Made by a program: the position numbers and the translations under genes. The notes under the pieces were generated by a model, which saw nothing but the letters and a program-made list of their open reading frames with translations, was not told where the DNA came from and did not search any database. Below are positions 63,346 to 64,000 of a DNA stretch of 64,000 bases, piece by piece. Source of the stretch: Amblyomma americanum (Eukaryota; Arthropoda; Arachnida; Ixodida; Ixodidae). Numbering within the stretch: the stretch's first letter is position 1; every line of letters starts with the position of its first letter. Location: positions 44,594,520 to 44,658,519 of the forward strand of contig NC_135505.1 in the NCBI RefSeq assembly GCF_052857255.1, given 5' to 3'.

Positions 63346-64000
63346 TTCTTGCAGCTACCATGTCTTTCTCCTGAAGCGGAGTTGCAGCGCATCACCGCAA
63401 TGTTCATGCAATGATGCTTGGTGTTTGGTTTCCCCTGCTTAGACAACCGGAAGCCACAGTTCCCTCTTAGCTTCCGGTGCGGCACCGTAATTTCCGTTCA
63501 GCACCAGCCTCCAGGAAGACACACCCCTCTGGTCTTCCCGGAAGGAGAGTTACTGTCACAGCACGCCACTCTCTCTCCTTCTTGCCCCGCTGGCGTAGCG
63601 CCCGGCTGCCTGCCGGTCGGCTCAAACTCCCGGGAACGCGCAAAACACATAGCTCACGTTGACCCGTGGTAGCTTTGTTTGATGCCGCAAACAAATAAGT
63701 TAACTCATACAAGCACGCAATGAATTGGTCGCAGCGCGAATGGCCCCAATCAAGACTGCTTCGTGTTCATGCTCATTGCCGGGACTAACGTCATGGCTCT
63801 TGTCTTGCAGTGGAATAAAGGGGACTCTGCTCTACATTACAAGCTGACATAACAGAAACTGGAGTAGTCGGCACAGGCGAGTGAATGTGATTCAGGTGGT
63901 TCCTAATAAAGACACCTGCTGATTTCATTAAAAAAGCACGAAGCCAGAAATACCTGTATAGCACCGTCGACGCTATTGATTGGTGACTTCCGCTTTCGAA
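63346..64000. other. No recognised feature
   Basis: Somewhat GC-rich between 63420 and 63660 (GCTTCCGG, CTTCCCGGAAGG words), perhaps part of a dispersed repeat cut by the window end. No gene recognised. Confidence 0.4.

Overview
The window reads as intergenic, repeat-saturated nuclear DNA of an arthropod, most probably a hard tick (Ixodida). The grounds are the families I recognise: tRNA-derived SINEs with the GCCGCGGTGGCTCAGTGG head and the GGGACGTTAAAC tail typical of ticks (Ruka-like), I-clade LINEs with RNase H, RTE and CR1-like LINEs, Ty3/gypsy and Penelope-like elements, PIF/Harbinger debris and a decayed TRAF-like gene. These assignments rest on motif memory, not on searches. I see no convincing intact host gene, rRNA or CRISPR array.

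Layout. 1-13686: a very large inverted repeat. The left arm (1-5563) is the reverse complement of the right arm (8154-13686), about 96-98 % identical in the short stretches I compared by eye. Each arm carries two convergent, decayed I-clade LINEs (A and B). The 2.6-kb loop holds a third LINE and a scrap of an RTE LINE. The left arm runs off the window start; the right arm continues into the 5' end of LINE A near 14500. 14504-16000: a Harbinger-like remnant (MADF-domain exon plus transposase fragment). 16240-17420: a CR1-like LINE. 17900-21220: (TA)n tracts enclosing a tandem array of about 5.6 units of 472 bp, each with a tRNA-like Pol III cassette, followed by a perfect 36-bp inverted-repeat hairpin.

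22.9-25.3 kb: a degraded Ty3/gypsy copy whose 5' LTR is split by a LINE fragment with a 10-bp target duplication. 26.2-27.2 kb: a CR1/L2-like LINE 3' end. 28758-33781: an LTR retrotransposon with both LTRs, a GGATA target duplication, primer-binding site, polypurine tract, gag, protease, RT, RNase H and integrase, all damaged. Inside its RT are a 268-bp inverted duplication and a SINE with an 11-bp target duplication. 34.1-35.8 kb: another gypsy relic of the same family as the one at 23-25 kb. 35.8-41 kb: CR1 ORF1, Harbinger end, RTE tail and I-like LINE pieces.

44.2-50.3 kb is a nest. A CR1-like LINE on the minus strand is split by a nearly intact RTE LINE (45397-48262, 13-bp target duplication, a single in-frame TAG). 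A 165-bp satellite, a 500-bp CCAT/CCGT tract, a Penelope-like element (56.25-58.6 kb) with a long hairpin beside it, and a TRAF-like pseudogene (60.8-61.8 kb) follow. The rest is AT-rich sequence in which I recognise little.

The genes do not form a pathway. What links them is retrotransposition, nesting, inverted duplication and tandem expansion. Several structures (13-kb inverted repeat, 268-bp foldback, two long hairpins) could make double-stranded RNA if transcribed.
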